A model generated the notes under the pieces. The model was not told the origin of the DNA. It made no database searches and saw only the letters and a program-made list of their open reading frames with translations. Made by a program: the position numbers and the translations under genes. From Poseidonocella pacifica (lineage in GTDB: Bacteria > Pseudomonadota > Alphaproteobacteria > Rhodobacterales > Rhodobacteraceae), in NCBI RefSeq assembly GCF_900111875.1, contig NZ_FOJU01000002.1, forward strand, positions 558,001-622,000: a stretch of 64,000 bases of DNA, written 5' to 3'. Positions 46,157 to 54,655 of this stretch are shown one piece after another. Positions within the stretch are counted from its first letter, which is position 1, and each line of letters opens with the position of its first letter.

Positions 46157-46526
46157 ACGCGCGCCAGTCCCTTACTCATGGGGCTGTGCTCCCCCAATTC
46201 CGCGCCATTGCTGCGCAGGGAATGCAGCAGCCAAAGCAGAAGTAGTGACATAGGTGAGGAGGTATTGGATCGGCATTCCCACCACCCAAGGGTTGCGCTT
46301 CAGGGCGGCAGGAATACCGAAGGCAATCAATACCGTGAGTGGCAAGCGATTGCATGTTGGTCGAACGGCAACGCCCGACCTGAGGGAGTGACGTGCCCGG
46401 ATGGAAGCACGGTCGGAGTCTGCCTTGAGGGGGGCATGGTCAGGTGTTGCCGTTCGCCATCCTTATCGCACGACTGAAGGCGCGATGCGCCTGTGGAGAA
46501 GCATACCGCGCCTAGCCCAAAGGATA
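46157..46526. other. About 370 bp without a confident gene
   Basis: No family is recognised here. One minus-strand frame (46172-46345, TTG start, 57 codons) reads plausibly as a short hydrophobic protein (LPLTVLIAFGIPAALKRN, later IQYLLTYVTTSALAAAF), and the frame stays open upstream to about 46459 without an ATG. It could be the decayed C-terminus of a membrane protein or a small gene. It lies just before the convergence of the alpha-glucosidase and the siderophore receptor. Confidence 0.35.
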
Positions 46527-46549
46527 GCCCGGGCGACCCCCGCCCGGGC
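46527..46549 (-). terminator. Hairpin after the siderophore receptor gene
   Basis: Perfect 9-bp arms (GCCCGGGCG/CGCCCGGGC) lie eight bases beyond the receptor stop on the minus strand, followed by TATCCTTT. The T run is broken, so it is a moderate terminator. Confidence 0.65.
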
Positions 46550-46556
46550 AACTGGT

Positions 46557-48758
46557 TCAGAACGACTTGGTCAGAGCAAGCGTGTAAGAACGCCCCGGTT
46601 CGTTATAGGTGTTCGCCCCGGCGTCGTTCGACGCGCCTTCCCGAAGGATCTCCGTATTGAAGAGGTTCTTGATGCCCGCCTGCATCGAAAACCCATGGTC
46701 GAATTCATAGTTCGTGGAGAGGTTCACCAAGGTATACGGGTCTCTGTCATCGGCATTCTCGATTTTGGCCCCATTGGTCGCCGACTGCGTCGGGCTCTCG
46801 GTCGCGCCGTAGTGGGTCATGGCAAGCGTGAAGGACCAGTTGTCGCGATAGTCCCAATCAAACTGAGTGTTGATCGTGTAATCTGGAACCAGCGACAGGG
46901 GCTGTCCGGTATCACGATTTTCCGAACGCCGCATGACCGTCGCATTGGTGGTCCATGTCAAAGCATCGCTGAGCGGAACACGCAAGTTGCCCTCGAACCC
47001 TTCGACCACGGCCAGTTCGGCATTTTCCCACTGGTAGATCTCGGAGCCGCTTACAGTCGCAAAAGGCTCCAGCGAGGCGCCGATCTTGTTCTCATAGTCA
47101 TTCTTGAAAAAGGTCAGCCCAGCGTTGAAGCCTTCGAGGTTCTGGTAGGAGATTCCGATCTCCTTGTTCCACGACGTTTCATGCTCCAGATCTTCGTTGC
47201 CGAGGATATGGCATCCGCCCGCGGGCCTTACGCGATCCGCCGGGCAGGCGTTGCCATTGGTGAAATACACGTAGTTTGGATTGGTCTGGAACAGGTTGGG
47301 CGCCTTGAAGGCTCGGCTTACGCCTGCCTTGACTGTGATCTCAGGCGTCGCTTCCCACGACATGTTCAGCGATGGTGACCAGTTGGTTCCTGCCGTTGAA
47401 TGGTGATCAACCCGCAGCCCCGGGGTGAGGGTCACGCCCCAATCAAGTTCCATGTTTTCCTCGACATAGAGACCGATCAGATGTGCCTCCAACGTATCGT
47501 CGCGGTCTGCTGGATCGCTTTCCGTGCCTTCTACCTCAACCATCGTGGCCTGTTGCAGCGACGAGGGGTCTTTCATGAACTCGCCGCGATATTCCGCGCC
47601 GAGGGTCAGGGTCTGAGACACGCCGAAGGCCTGCGAATAGAGGTTCCACTCCGTTTTGGCAGATACGTTGTCGAGCAGGGTGACGTTGTAATCGTCGCCT
47701 GTGAACATCCCTTCGACGCCCCCGAAAAGGTTCTCTGTGCGGCGCTTGTTGTCCGTATGCTCCCACTGGAGGAAGCTGTTGGACGTGCCGAAATCATAGT
47801 CCCCGCGGTGGGTCAGAGCGAGTGCGGAGCGCTGCATGGTGTTGGTGGTTTCACCAACCAGATCAGCCAGCGCTTCGCCAGTCGTCGTGTCGTACACCCT
47901 ATCCACTGACTGGAAGAGGGAATCGCCAGCATAGAGATTTGCCTGTTTGCTGTAGGAAAGCTCCACGCCCCATGTATTCGCCGCGTCGGACCGGAATTCC
48001 AAGAGAGTGCTCAGGTCGTAATTCTTCAGACCTTCTTGCCCGGCGGCGATGGCGCCCCCTTCTTCGGTCGCATCCGCGTTGATGTCCGCATCATCCGCCT
48101 CGGATTTGTTGGCGCTCAGGTAGCTGCGATAGCTGAGCCGTTCCCCGATGGGGCCGGAAAAGGCCGCCGTGGCGCGGTAGTTGGCGCCTTCCTTGTCGGA
48201 TTCCGGCACTTCGGCAAACAGGCTAAGTTCCGTCGTGGGTTCCGACGCTGCCTTGGTGATGATGTTGACGACACCCCCTGCCGATCCCGAACCATAGCGC
48301 GCCGCCGCCGGGCCACGGACAACCTCGATGCGATCAATGACCGAGGCCGGAACCCAGTTGGAATCTCCGCGTGTATCCCGCTCCCCGGAGCGGTCCATGC
48401 GCACCGAATTTCGCGACAGGACCGGGCGGCCGTCGATCAGGATCAGCGTGTTTTCCGGCCCCATCCCACGCAGGTCGATCTGACGCTGGTTGCCGCGCCT
48501 TCCGGTTGAAGTATTGCCGGTCAGGTTTACGCCGGGCTGACGTTTCACCAGTTCGGAGACGTCGTTGGTGATGAGCGCCCGCTCCAGATCCTCTTCTGTG
48601 ATGGTCGATGCGCCAAGGGCCTGCTTGAGCTCCTCGGATGCGGCCTTGACCGTGATGGTGCCCAGGTCAAAGACCTCTTGGGCATAGGCGGGCAATGCAA
48701 AGGTTGTAAGCGCTGTCGCCGCGAGGGCGGCACAACGGCCGTTCGGATACCAAGTCAT
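46557..48758 (-). CDS. TonB-dependent catecholate siderophore receptor (FepA/PfeA type)
   Basis: This 733-residue outer-membrane protein has a signal peptide ending ALPAYA, a TonB-box-like segment just after it, a plug domain (about 45-175; QIDLRGMGPENTLILIDGRPV and EVVRGPAAARYGSGSAGGVVNI), and a 22-strand barrel ending in the terminal phenylalanine (TLALTKSF). The loop with two cysteines in NACPADRVRPAGGCHILG, followed by NEDLEHETSWNKEIG, is typical of enterobactin receptors. It is the last gene of the siderophore locus, with its own AT-rich 125-bp upstream region. Confidence 0.95.
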   Translation of the reverse strand: MTWYPNGRCAALAATALTTFALPAYAQEVFDLGTITVKAASEELKQALGASTITEEDLERALITNDVSELVKRQPGVNLTGNTSTGRRGNQRQIDLRGMGPENTLILIDGRPVLSRNSVRMDRSGERDTRGDSNWVPASVIDRIEVVRGPAAARYGSGSAGGVVNIITKAASEPTTELSLFAEVPESDKEGANYRATAAFSGPIGERLSYRSYLSANKSEADDADINADATEEGGAIAAGQEGLKNYDLSTLLEFRSDAANTWGVELSYSKQANLYAGDSLFQSVDRVYDTTTGEALADLVGETTNTMQRSALALTHRGDYDFGTSNSFLQWEHTDNKRRTENLFGGVEGMFTGDDYNVTLLDNVSAKTEWNLYSQAFGVSQTLTLGAEYRGEFMKDPSSLQQATMVEVEGTESDPADRDDTLEAHLIGLYVEENMELDWGVTLTPGLRVDHHSTAGTNWSPSLNMSWEATPEITVKAGVSRAFKAPNLFQTNPNYVYFTNGNACPADRVRPAGGCHILGNEDLEHETSWNKEIGISYQNLEGFNAGLTFFKNDYENKIGASLEPFATVSGSEIYQWENAELAVVEGFEGNLRVPLSDALTWTTNATVMRRSENRDTGQPLSLVPDYTINTQFDWDYRDNWSFTLAMTHYGATESPTQSATNGAKIENADDRDPYTLVNLSTNYEFDHGFSMQAGIKNLFNTEILREGASNDAGANTYNEPGRSYTLALTKSF

Positions 48759-48860
48759 ATAACTGTCCTTGAGACGATGGTTTTTAGGTTGCTTCGTCTG
48801 GCGGGATGGCGTCGGCTACCTGGCGACTACGAAAACAGAAGTTTTTCGACCGTTTATCTA

Positions 48861-48878
48861 CAATGAGAATAAACCTTA
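48861..48878 (-). promoter_or_regulatory. AT-rich upstream region of the receptor, candidate iron operator
   Basis: The 125 bp before the receptor start is the most AT-rich part of the locus. The core AATGAGAATAAA resembles half of a Fur-type box (AATGAGAAT is common in such boxes), but the second half is poor. Alphaproteobacteria also use RirA and Irr, and no clear box for these was found. Confidence 0.25.
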
Positions 48879-48883
48879 GTAAA

Positions 48884-51800
48884 TTAGTCGGACATAACGA
48901 GATTTGCCCGTGGTGAATTTGCACCACCCTCCGCATCCGCCATGACCGCCTCCAAAGCCTGCACCAGATCGAACCGATGACGTTCGGCCAAAAGCTCACC
49001 ATGCAGACAGGGAAGCGAGGCGCATACGACACGCCGAGCGAAAGGTTCCCAAAGCTCGGGACGAAGGGCGGTGCCTACGTGATCCCGCGCTGCGCGCACG
49101 TGCAGAACGGGGCCGTCGTAGCGAGCTTCACGATGCCCTCGGACAAGACGGTTGGTTTCCTGCACAGATCGGATCACGCCATCCAGTACGGGCTCTGGCA
49201 GCGCCGCAAGCGCATGGCCCTTCGCGCGCAAAAAGCCGACAATTCGGTCGCGACCACGCAGTTCGGGATAGGCTTCCGGGTCATGCCCGGCAATTGCGAG
49301 CAAGGCCCTTAGCGCGTCATCCGCTGAGGGTTCCGGTTCATCGCGCCAACAGGAGGACGGGTAGGAATCGAGCAACCCGACCAGCCCGACCGACCTGCCC
49401 CGCCGCGCGAGCCGGACAGCGATATCCTGCGCGATCAACCCGCCGAGGGACCATCCGGCGACATGAACCATCCCCGACGGCACGACCTCTTCGACACGGT
49501 CACAGTAGCTTTCCGCCAGATCCCCAAGGGCACCCGGTGCAGGGCATTCAGGCGTCAGCAAGGGGGACTGCAACGCGATCAGGGGGCGGTCGGACAAGGC
49601 CCCCGCAAGCCCGCGATAGCACCATCCGATGCCCCCCGCAGGATGGACAGCGAAGAGAGGCGCTCGCCCCCCTTTCGACAGGTGCAGCACCGGAGAGAGC
49701 CCCTCGTATGGTGCGGCTGCCGCATCAAAGCGACGCGCCAGATCGGCGACCACAGGCGCCTCGAGGATAAGACCCAACCCCGGATCGCGCCCCGTTTCTT
49801 CCTCCACCCGAAGTGAGAGACGAACAGCACTAAGGGAATCGCCCCCAGCCGCAAAGAAATCCGTTTCAGGTCCAATCCCGCCATCAAGCCCGAGAACCTC
49901 GGCGTAGAGACGCACCAGCAGGCTTTCTGTCCCTTCAGCGGCAGAGCGCACGAACGTTTCGACTCGCGGGGCCGGAAGCGCCTTTCGATCAAGCTTGCCA
50001 CTTGGGTTGAGCGGCAGGGCGTCGAGCAGGACAAAAACGCCGGGCACCATCGCGCTCGGAAGATGTTGCGCAAGTGCCGAGCGCAGCATGTCCGACGTGA
50101 CATCCCCCTCGCGCGGCACAACCCACGCGATGAGCCTGGACCCGCCCGAGGGCGCATCCTGCGCCATGACGGCGCACTGCCGGACAAGGCCGGTCTCGGT
50201 CAGCGCGGCTTCGACTTCACCGGTCTCAACCCGCACACCGCGGATTTTTACCTGCCCATCAGCGCGCCCGACGAAGACGAATTCCCCCTCCGGGGTGGCA
50301 ACGGCAAGATCACCGGTGTCGTACATGCGCTCACCGGGATGGAACGGGTCCGGCAAGAAACGTTCCTCAGTCAGTTCGGGCTGCCCGAGATAGCCACGGG
50401 CAAGCTGCCGTCCGGCAAGATAGAGCCGTCCCGTTACACCATCGGGGACTGGGCGTTTTCGGGCATCAAGGCAATAGAGGCGCGTGTTCCACACCGGCCT
50501 GCCGATCGGAACGGATAGACCCTCTTCCGCCTCGCCCGCCTCCCGGTAAGACACATCAACAGCCGCTTCGGTCGGCCCATAGAGGTTGTGCAGCCGCCCC
50601 TTGATCCGGCTGTGAAAGGCCGTGGCCAAGCTGCTCGGCAAGGCTTCGCCACTGACAAAAACCTGCGGAATTGCAAGACCTTCGCTTTCTGGCGCGTCGA
50701 GGAAGAGGGTCAGCATGGAGGGGACGAAATGCATGGCCGTGATCCCCTCGTCGCGCAATATGCCCGCGAGTGCGCGCGGATCACGGTGCGCTCCCGGCGG
50801 CGCAATCACGAGCGTCGCCCCAGCAATCAGCGGCAGGAAGAACTCCCAGACCGATACATCGAAGGTAGCCGGCGTTTTCTGCAGGATCCGGTCGGCGCGG
50901 GTAATTCCGTAATGGCTCTGCATCCAGAGCAAGCGATTGACGATGGCGTCATGCTCTACCACGACCCCTTTGGGCCGCCCTGTGGAGCCGGAAGTGAAAA
51001 GGACATAGGCCGGATCGCGGGGTTTCGCGCGCACCGGTGCTCCGCCGACCTCCGCCCAGACTTGGGGCGGTATCAGCAGGTCGGGCGGGGCGGGAAAATC
51101 TGGCGCCGCGAGCACGGCGCGGGGTTCCGCGCGCGTCAGCATGTCCGTCCGCCGCGACGAGGTATCCTCGGGATCAAGCGGCACATAAGCTGCACCAGCC
51201 CGCAACACCCCGACGAGCGCGACCAGAAGTTCCATCGACCGCGGCAGCGCCACCGCCACGCGATCCTCGGGACCGATACCCCGCGCGGCGAGATGACCGG
51301 CCAGCGCGGCGCTTCGCCGGTTCAGTTCCGCATAGCTGAGCGCCTCTCCTTTGAAACGCAAGGCAACGGCGTCAGGGCTGCGTTTCATCTGCGCTTCGAT
51401 CAGCGCCGACAGCGTGGTTTCCGGGACCGGATGAGCCGTGGCGTTGCGGCGATGAACATGCCGGTCGAATTCCGCCTTGGAAATCGTCGGCACATCCGCG
51501 AGGCGTGCCGCCGTCACGCTGGCGCGCAGGAACTCGCACAGTCGGTGAAGGTGCGCCGCTGCCTCGTCTCGCCGATAGTGATTGGGATTGCTGTCGAGCT
51601 GCAAGATGAGACCGGAGCGCAGATCGCCGCGAAAGGCAAAGGTCATATCATCGACCGATCCGGCGCCCAGAATTTGCAGCGACGTGCGCAGACCTTCGAT
51701 ACGAGGGGATGGATCGAAGGGCAAAACGTTGATGAGCGGCCCATGCAGGCGCCGGCCCTGCCCGACCCGGCCCAACTCGCGGCGCAGCATCTCCCCCCGA

Positions 51801-52765
51801 TACCGTCCATTCCGGCGCATCTCAGCCAGCGTTTTGGCTGCGTCCGCAACGGCGTCTGTCAGGGGAGCATCCTCATCAAACCGATGCCGGAAGGGAAGAA
51901 CGTTTACTTGGGTTGAGGGGATGCGCGCCGCTGGGGAGCCGAGACGGTTCATAAGCGGAATACCGGGGACGGATTCGCCCTCCGTTACGCTTCGGGCACA
52001 GTACGCGGCAGTCAAAGAGGTGACGAGGTCAGGCCATGCAATTCTGGTTCGATCCGCGAGATCGACCAAACCGGCCCGCATCTCTGCGGAAAGCTCCACT
52101 TCCTGCCGATCAAACCACGCAGCGCTTTGCGCGGCGCCTGGTTTGAAACTTCCCACCTCCGCGAGGTCTGCGAGATGATCATGCCAGTATACGCGCTCGA
52201 CGCGCCGCGCCGGGTCCTCGCGCTGCGCCCGGTCCCACTCCGCGATCCGATCGAATGGTCCAAAGGGCGCAGGTGCGGGACGGTCGGAGGTTTCAGCCTC
52301 GTAAAGCGCCGCAAGGCGCCGTGTGAGTTGCAGGTTTGCGTAGCCATCCGCCGCGAGGTGATGCACGCGCTGGCTCACCACAAAGTGGTCTGTACCAAGC
52401 CACCAGAGGGTCAATGCGGAAATGGGCCCCCGCCGAAGATCTACAGGCGTACGTGCCTCCACCAGAACCGCCGCCTCAAAGGCGGTGCGGGGGGCGTCTT
52501 CTTCGCTCAGGTCCCGAAAGCTCGGCTCCGGCGCGCCGTCCGGTTCGAGCCACATCACCGGGCCGCTTTCGCCCTGCATAAAGCGCAGACGCAGACATTC
52601 TGCTTCCTGCGCCAGCTTGCGCATCGCCCTGAGCATCGCCTCGACATCAAGACAGCCGTGGAGGTGCAGCGCCTGTCCGGTGTTGAAGATCGGGCTTTCA
52701 GGGGATTGTACCTGAGCGTACCAGATCCCCTCTTGCGCGGCGCAAAGCGGGATCGGATCGCTCAT
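48884..52765 (-). CDS. entF: EntF-type serine-activating NRPS (C-A-PCP-TE)
   Basis: This 1293-residue synthetase has E. coli EntF length. The condensation domain carries HHLAADG (135-141). The adenylation domain pocket residues read D636, V, W in FDVSVWEF, H679 in MHFVPS, F703 and S705 in VFVSGEAL, and V736, D737 in TEAAVDVSY, i.e. the serine code. The carrier has GGDSL with Ser977 and the thioesterase GWSLGG with Ser1106. It should condense dihydroxybenzoyl-carrier with serine and cyclotrimerise. The start at 52765 overlaps the carrier gene by four bases. No MbtH gene is seen. Confidence 0.94.
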   Translation of the reverse strand: MSDPIPLCAAQEGIWYAQVQSPESPIFNTGQALHLHGCLDVEAMLRAMRKLAQEAECLRLRFMQGESGPVMWLEPDGAPEPSFRDLSEEDAPRTAFEAAVLVEARTPVDLRRGPISALTLWWLGTDHFVVSQRVHHLAADGYANLQLTRRLAALYEAETSDRPAPAPFGPFDRIAEWDRAQREDPARRVERVYWHDHLADLAEVGSFKPGAAQSAAWFDRQEVELSAEMRAGLVDLADRTRIAWPDLVTSLTAAYCARSVTEGESVPGIPLMNRLGSPAARIPSTQVNVLPFRHRFDEDAPLTDAVADAAKTLAEMRRNGRYRGEMLRRELGRVGQGRRLHGPLINVLPFDPSPRIEGLRTSLQILGAGSVDDMTFAFRGDLRSGLILQLDSNPNHYRRDEAAAHLHRLCEFLRASVTAARLADVPTISKAEFDRHVHRRNATAHPVPETTLSALIEAQMKRSPDAVALRFKGEALSYAELNRRSAALAGHLAARGIGPEDRVAVALPRSMELLVALVGVLRAGAAYVPLDPEDTSSRRTDMLTRAEPRAVLAAPDFPAPPDLLIPPQVWAEVGGAPVRAKPRDPAYVLFTSGSTGRPKGVVVEHDAIVNRLLWMQSHYGITRADRILQKTPATFDVSVWEFFLPLIAGATLVIAPPGAHRDPRALAGILRDEGITAMHFVPSMLTLFLDAPESEGLAIPQVFVSGEALPSSLATAFHSRIKGRLHNLYGPTEAAVDVSYREAGEAEEGLSVPIGRPVWNTRLYCLDARKRPVPDGVTGRLYLAGRQLARGYLGQPELTEERFLPDPFHPGERMYDTGDLAVATPEGEFVFVGRADGQVKIRGVRVETGEVEAALTETGLVRQCAVMAQDAPSGGSRLIAWVVPREGDVTSDMLRSALAQHLPSAMVPGVFVLLDALPLNPSGKLDRKALPAPRVETFVRSAAEGTESLLVRLYAEVLGLDGGIGPETDFFAAGGDSLSAVRLSLRVEEETGRDPGLGLILEAPVVADLARRFDAAAAPYEGLSPVLHLSKGGRAPLFAVHPAGGIGWCYRGLAGALSDRPLIALQSPLLTPECPAPGALGDLAESYCDRVEEVVPSGMVHVAGWSLGGLIAQDIAVRLARRGRSVGLVGLLDSYPSSCWRDEPEPSADDALRALLAIAGHDPEAYPELRGRDRIVGFLRAKGHALAALPEPVLDGVIRSVQETNRLVRGHREARYDGPVLHVRAARDHVGTALRPELWEPFARRVVCASLPCLHGELLAERHRFDLVQALEAVMADAEGGANSPRANLVMSD

Positions 52766-53001
52766 GCCTTTTGTCCGGCCGAGACGATCCCCCACCATGC
52801 GGCGAGAGTTTCGGATTCCATGAAATCCATGTAATCGAGGCCCGGCTGGCGCGCTTCCCACGCCGACATCAGATCCATCATACGCATGGAATCGACCCCG
52901 AGGTCGATCAGGCTGGCATCATCAGCGATCGCTTCCGGCGTCACACCAAGAGCATCGGCGATATCGGCCCGCATTTCGTCCTGAGTCAGAGCGTTGCTCA
53001 C
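52762..53001 (-). CDS. Free-standing aryl carrier protein
   Basis: This 79-residue protein is a phosphopantetheine carrier domain and nothing else. The attachment serine is Ser38 in DLGVDSMRMMDL, a motif like the ArCP half of EntB (LGLDSVRMM), and the last helices (YMDFMESETLAAWW) match that family. In enterobactin systems this domain is normally fused to isochorismatase; that half is absent. It overlaps both entE and entF by four bases, so the three are translated as a block. Confidence 0.9.
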   Translation of the reverse strand: MSNALTQDEMRADIADALGVTPEAIADDASLIDLGVDSMRMMDLMSAWEARQPGLDYMDFMESETLAAWWGIVSAGQKA

Positions 53002-54608
53002 GTCGTCGCCTCCGTTTCGGTCATGTCTTTTTGCAGCTGGGCCCTGAGAGCCCGCCGGCTGATCTTGCCCACGGCGGTGGTGCCAAGCTCATCGACCATC
53101 CGCATCTCATCAGGGATCTTGTAGGCGGCAATCTCGCGGCCTCGCATCCAGCGTCGCAACACCGCAGGCTCCAGCGCCCCGCCGCGCGGGAGGATGAAGG
53201 CGCAAGTTCTCTCACCCAACTGGGCATCAGGGACGGAAACCACGACCGCGTCCAGAACGTCGGGGTGGGCAATGAGATGATCCTCGATCTCTTCTGCGGA
53301 TATTTTTTCCCCCGCGCGATTGATGTGATCCGTCGCCCGTCCTTGCACCACAAGATGCCCTGTCGGAAGCTGCCGCACGATATCGCCGGTGCGATAGAAA
53401 CCCTCCGCGGTAAAGCTCCGCGCGTTGGCCGCAGGCTCGTCATGATAGGCGCGGATCGTGTAGGGACCGCGTGTTAACAGGTGCCCTGCCTCGTCCGGCG
53501 CGACGGGGGTATCCTCATCATCGACAATCAGGATCTCGTCGTCAGGAGAGATCGGCCGCCCCTGTGTCTCGGTGATGGTCGTCTCGTCATCGTCCAGCCG
53601 GGTATAATTCACCAAGCCCTCGGCCATGCCAAAGACCTGTTGCAAGGTGCAGCCAAGCACGGGCGCCACCCGCCGCGCGGCGTCGGGCAAAAACTTCGCC
53701 CCGCCAACCTGCAGCACCTGTAGCGACGGAATGTCCGCCCCGATCCGCTCGGCGGTATCCATCCACTTCATCGCCAGCGGCGGCACCAGTGCGGTCATCG
53801 TAACCCCATGTTCCCGGATCAGGGCAAAGCCCGTTTCCGGCCGAGGGTCCCCGGCCAGCACGACCCGCCCACCGGCATAGAGCGTCCCGAAAACGCCCGG
53901 AGAACTCATGGTGAAGTTATGCGCGACCGGCAGCACCGCGAGATAGACGCTTTGAGCATCCAGTCCGCAGATCCGCGCGCTTTCGCGCAAAGTATAGATA
54001 TAGTCGTCGTGCGTGCGGGGGATCAGCTTGGAAAGCCCGGTGCTCCCCCCGGAAATCTGTAGAAATGCCACCGATCGCGCAGACGGATCTTCAGGCAGCG
54101 CGGCAGGTTCGGCGCAGGCATTTTCAAGGTCAGGATCCGCGACAAACACATGGCGCAGCGCGGGGATCGTGTCCGCCAAAGCCTGCGCCAGCCCCGCGTG
54201 ATCAAACCCGGCGATGCGTGATTGGGTGATGATACCAACCGCTTCGGATTTGCGGGCGAGATGCTCAAGCTCGGTACGGCGGTGGGCGGGAAGTGCATAG
54301 ACCGGGATCAGACCGGCGGCGAAGAGACCGAAGACCGCCTGAAAGAACTCAGGCACATTCCCCATCTGCACCAGGACGCGCTCCCCCGGTTGCAACCCGG
54401 CCTTGCGAAGGCCGGCCGCGAAACGATGGGCCCGGTCGGCCAGATCGCCATAGGTCCAAGCGCTGGTCCGATCCTGAATGGCAATGCGTTCGGGATGCAA
54501 CGCATCCCAACGGCGGAGAAGGGCGGGGAAAGTTTCCCCGCGCCAATGCCCCTGGCTCTCGTAATGTGCGGCCAGTTCGGGCGACCAGACCTGCTCGACA
54601 GGTTTCAT
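52998..54608 (-). CDS. entE: 2,3-dihydroxybenzoate-AMP ligase (EntE type)
   Basis: This 536-residue adenylating enzyme activates an aryl acid and loads it on the carrier protein. The phosphate loop is SGGSTGLSK, the pocket has PVAHNFTMSSPG (the Asn and Ser that select 2,3-dihydroxybenzoate; salicylate enzymes usually have cysteine there), GMAEGLVNYTRLDD with the matching valine, and the hinge RATDHINRAGEKIS with the catalytic lysine in AVGKISRRAL. CAGGAG precedes the ATG at good spacing. No entC, entB or entA lies in the window. Confidence 0.93.
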   Translation of the reverse strand: MKPVEQVWSPELAAHYESQGHWRGETFPALLRRWDALHPERIAIQDRTSAWTYGDLADRAHRFAAGLRKAGLQPGERVLVQMGNVPEFFQAVFGLFAAGLIPVYALPAHRRTELEHLARKSEAVGIITQSRIAGFDHAGLAQALADTIPALRHVFVADPDLENACAEPAALPEDPSARSVAFLQISGGSTGLSKLIPRTHDDYIYTLRESARICGLDAQSVYLAVLPVAHNFTMSSPGVFGTLYAGGRVVLAGDPRPETGFALIREHGVTMTALVPPLAMKWMDTAERIGADIPSLQVLQVGGAKFLPDAARRVAPVLGCTLQQVFGMAEGLVNYTRLDDDETTITETQGRPISPDDEILIVDDEDTPVAPDEAGHLLTRGPYTIRAYHDEPAANARSFTAEGFYRTGDIVRQLPTGHLVVQGRATDHINRAGEKISAEEIEDHLIAHPDVLDAVVVSVPDAQLGERTCAFILPRGGALEPAVLRRWMRGREIAAYKIPDEMRMVDELGTTAVGKISRRALRAQLQKDMTETEATT

Positions 54609-54655
54609 GGCAAACTCCTGTATGCCGGCCCGAGGGAGGCCGGCCCTTTAGCGCC

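Noticed and set aside
50588-51916. 442-codon plus-strand frame inside entF
   Set aside because: Antisense to the adenylation and condensation domains, whose motifs are intact on the minus strand.
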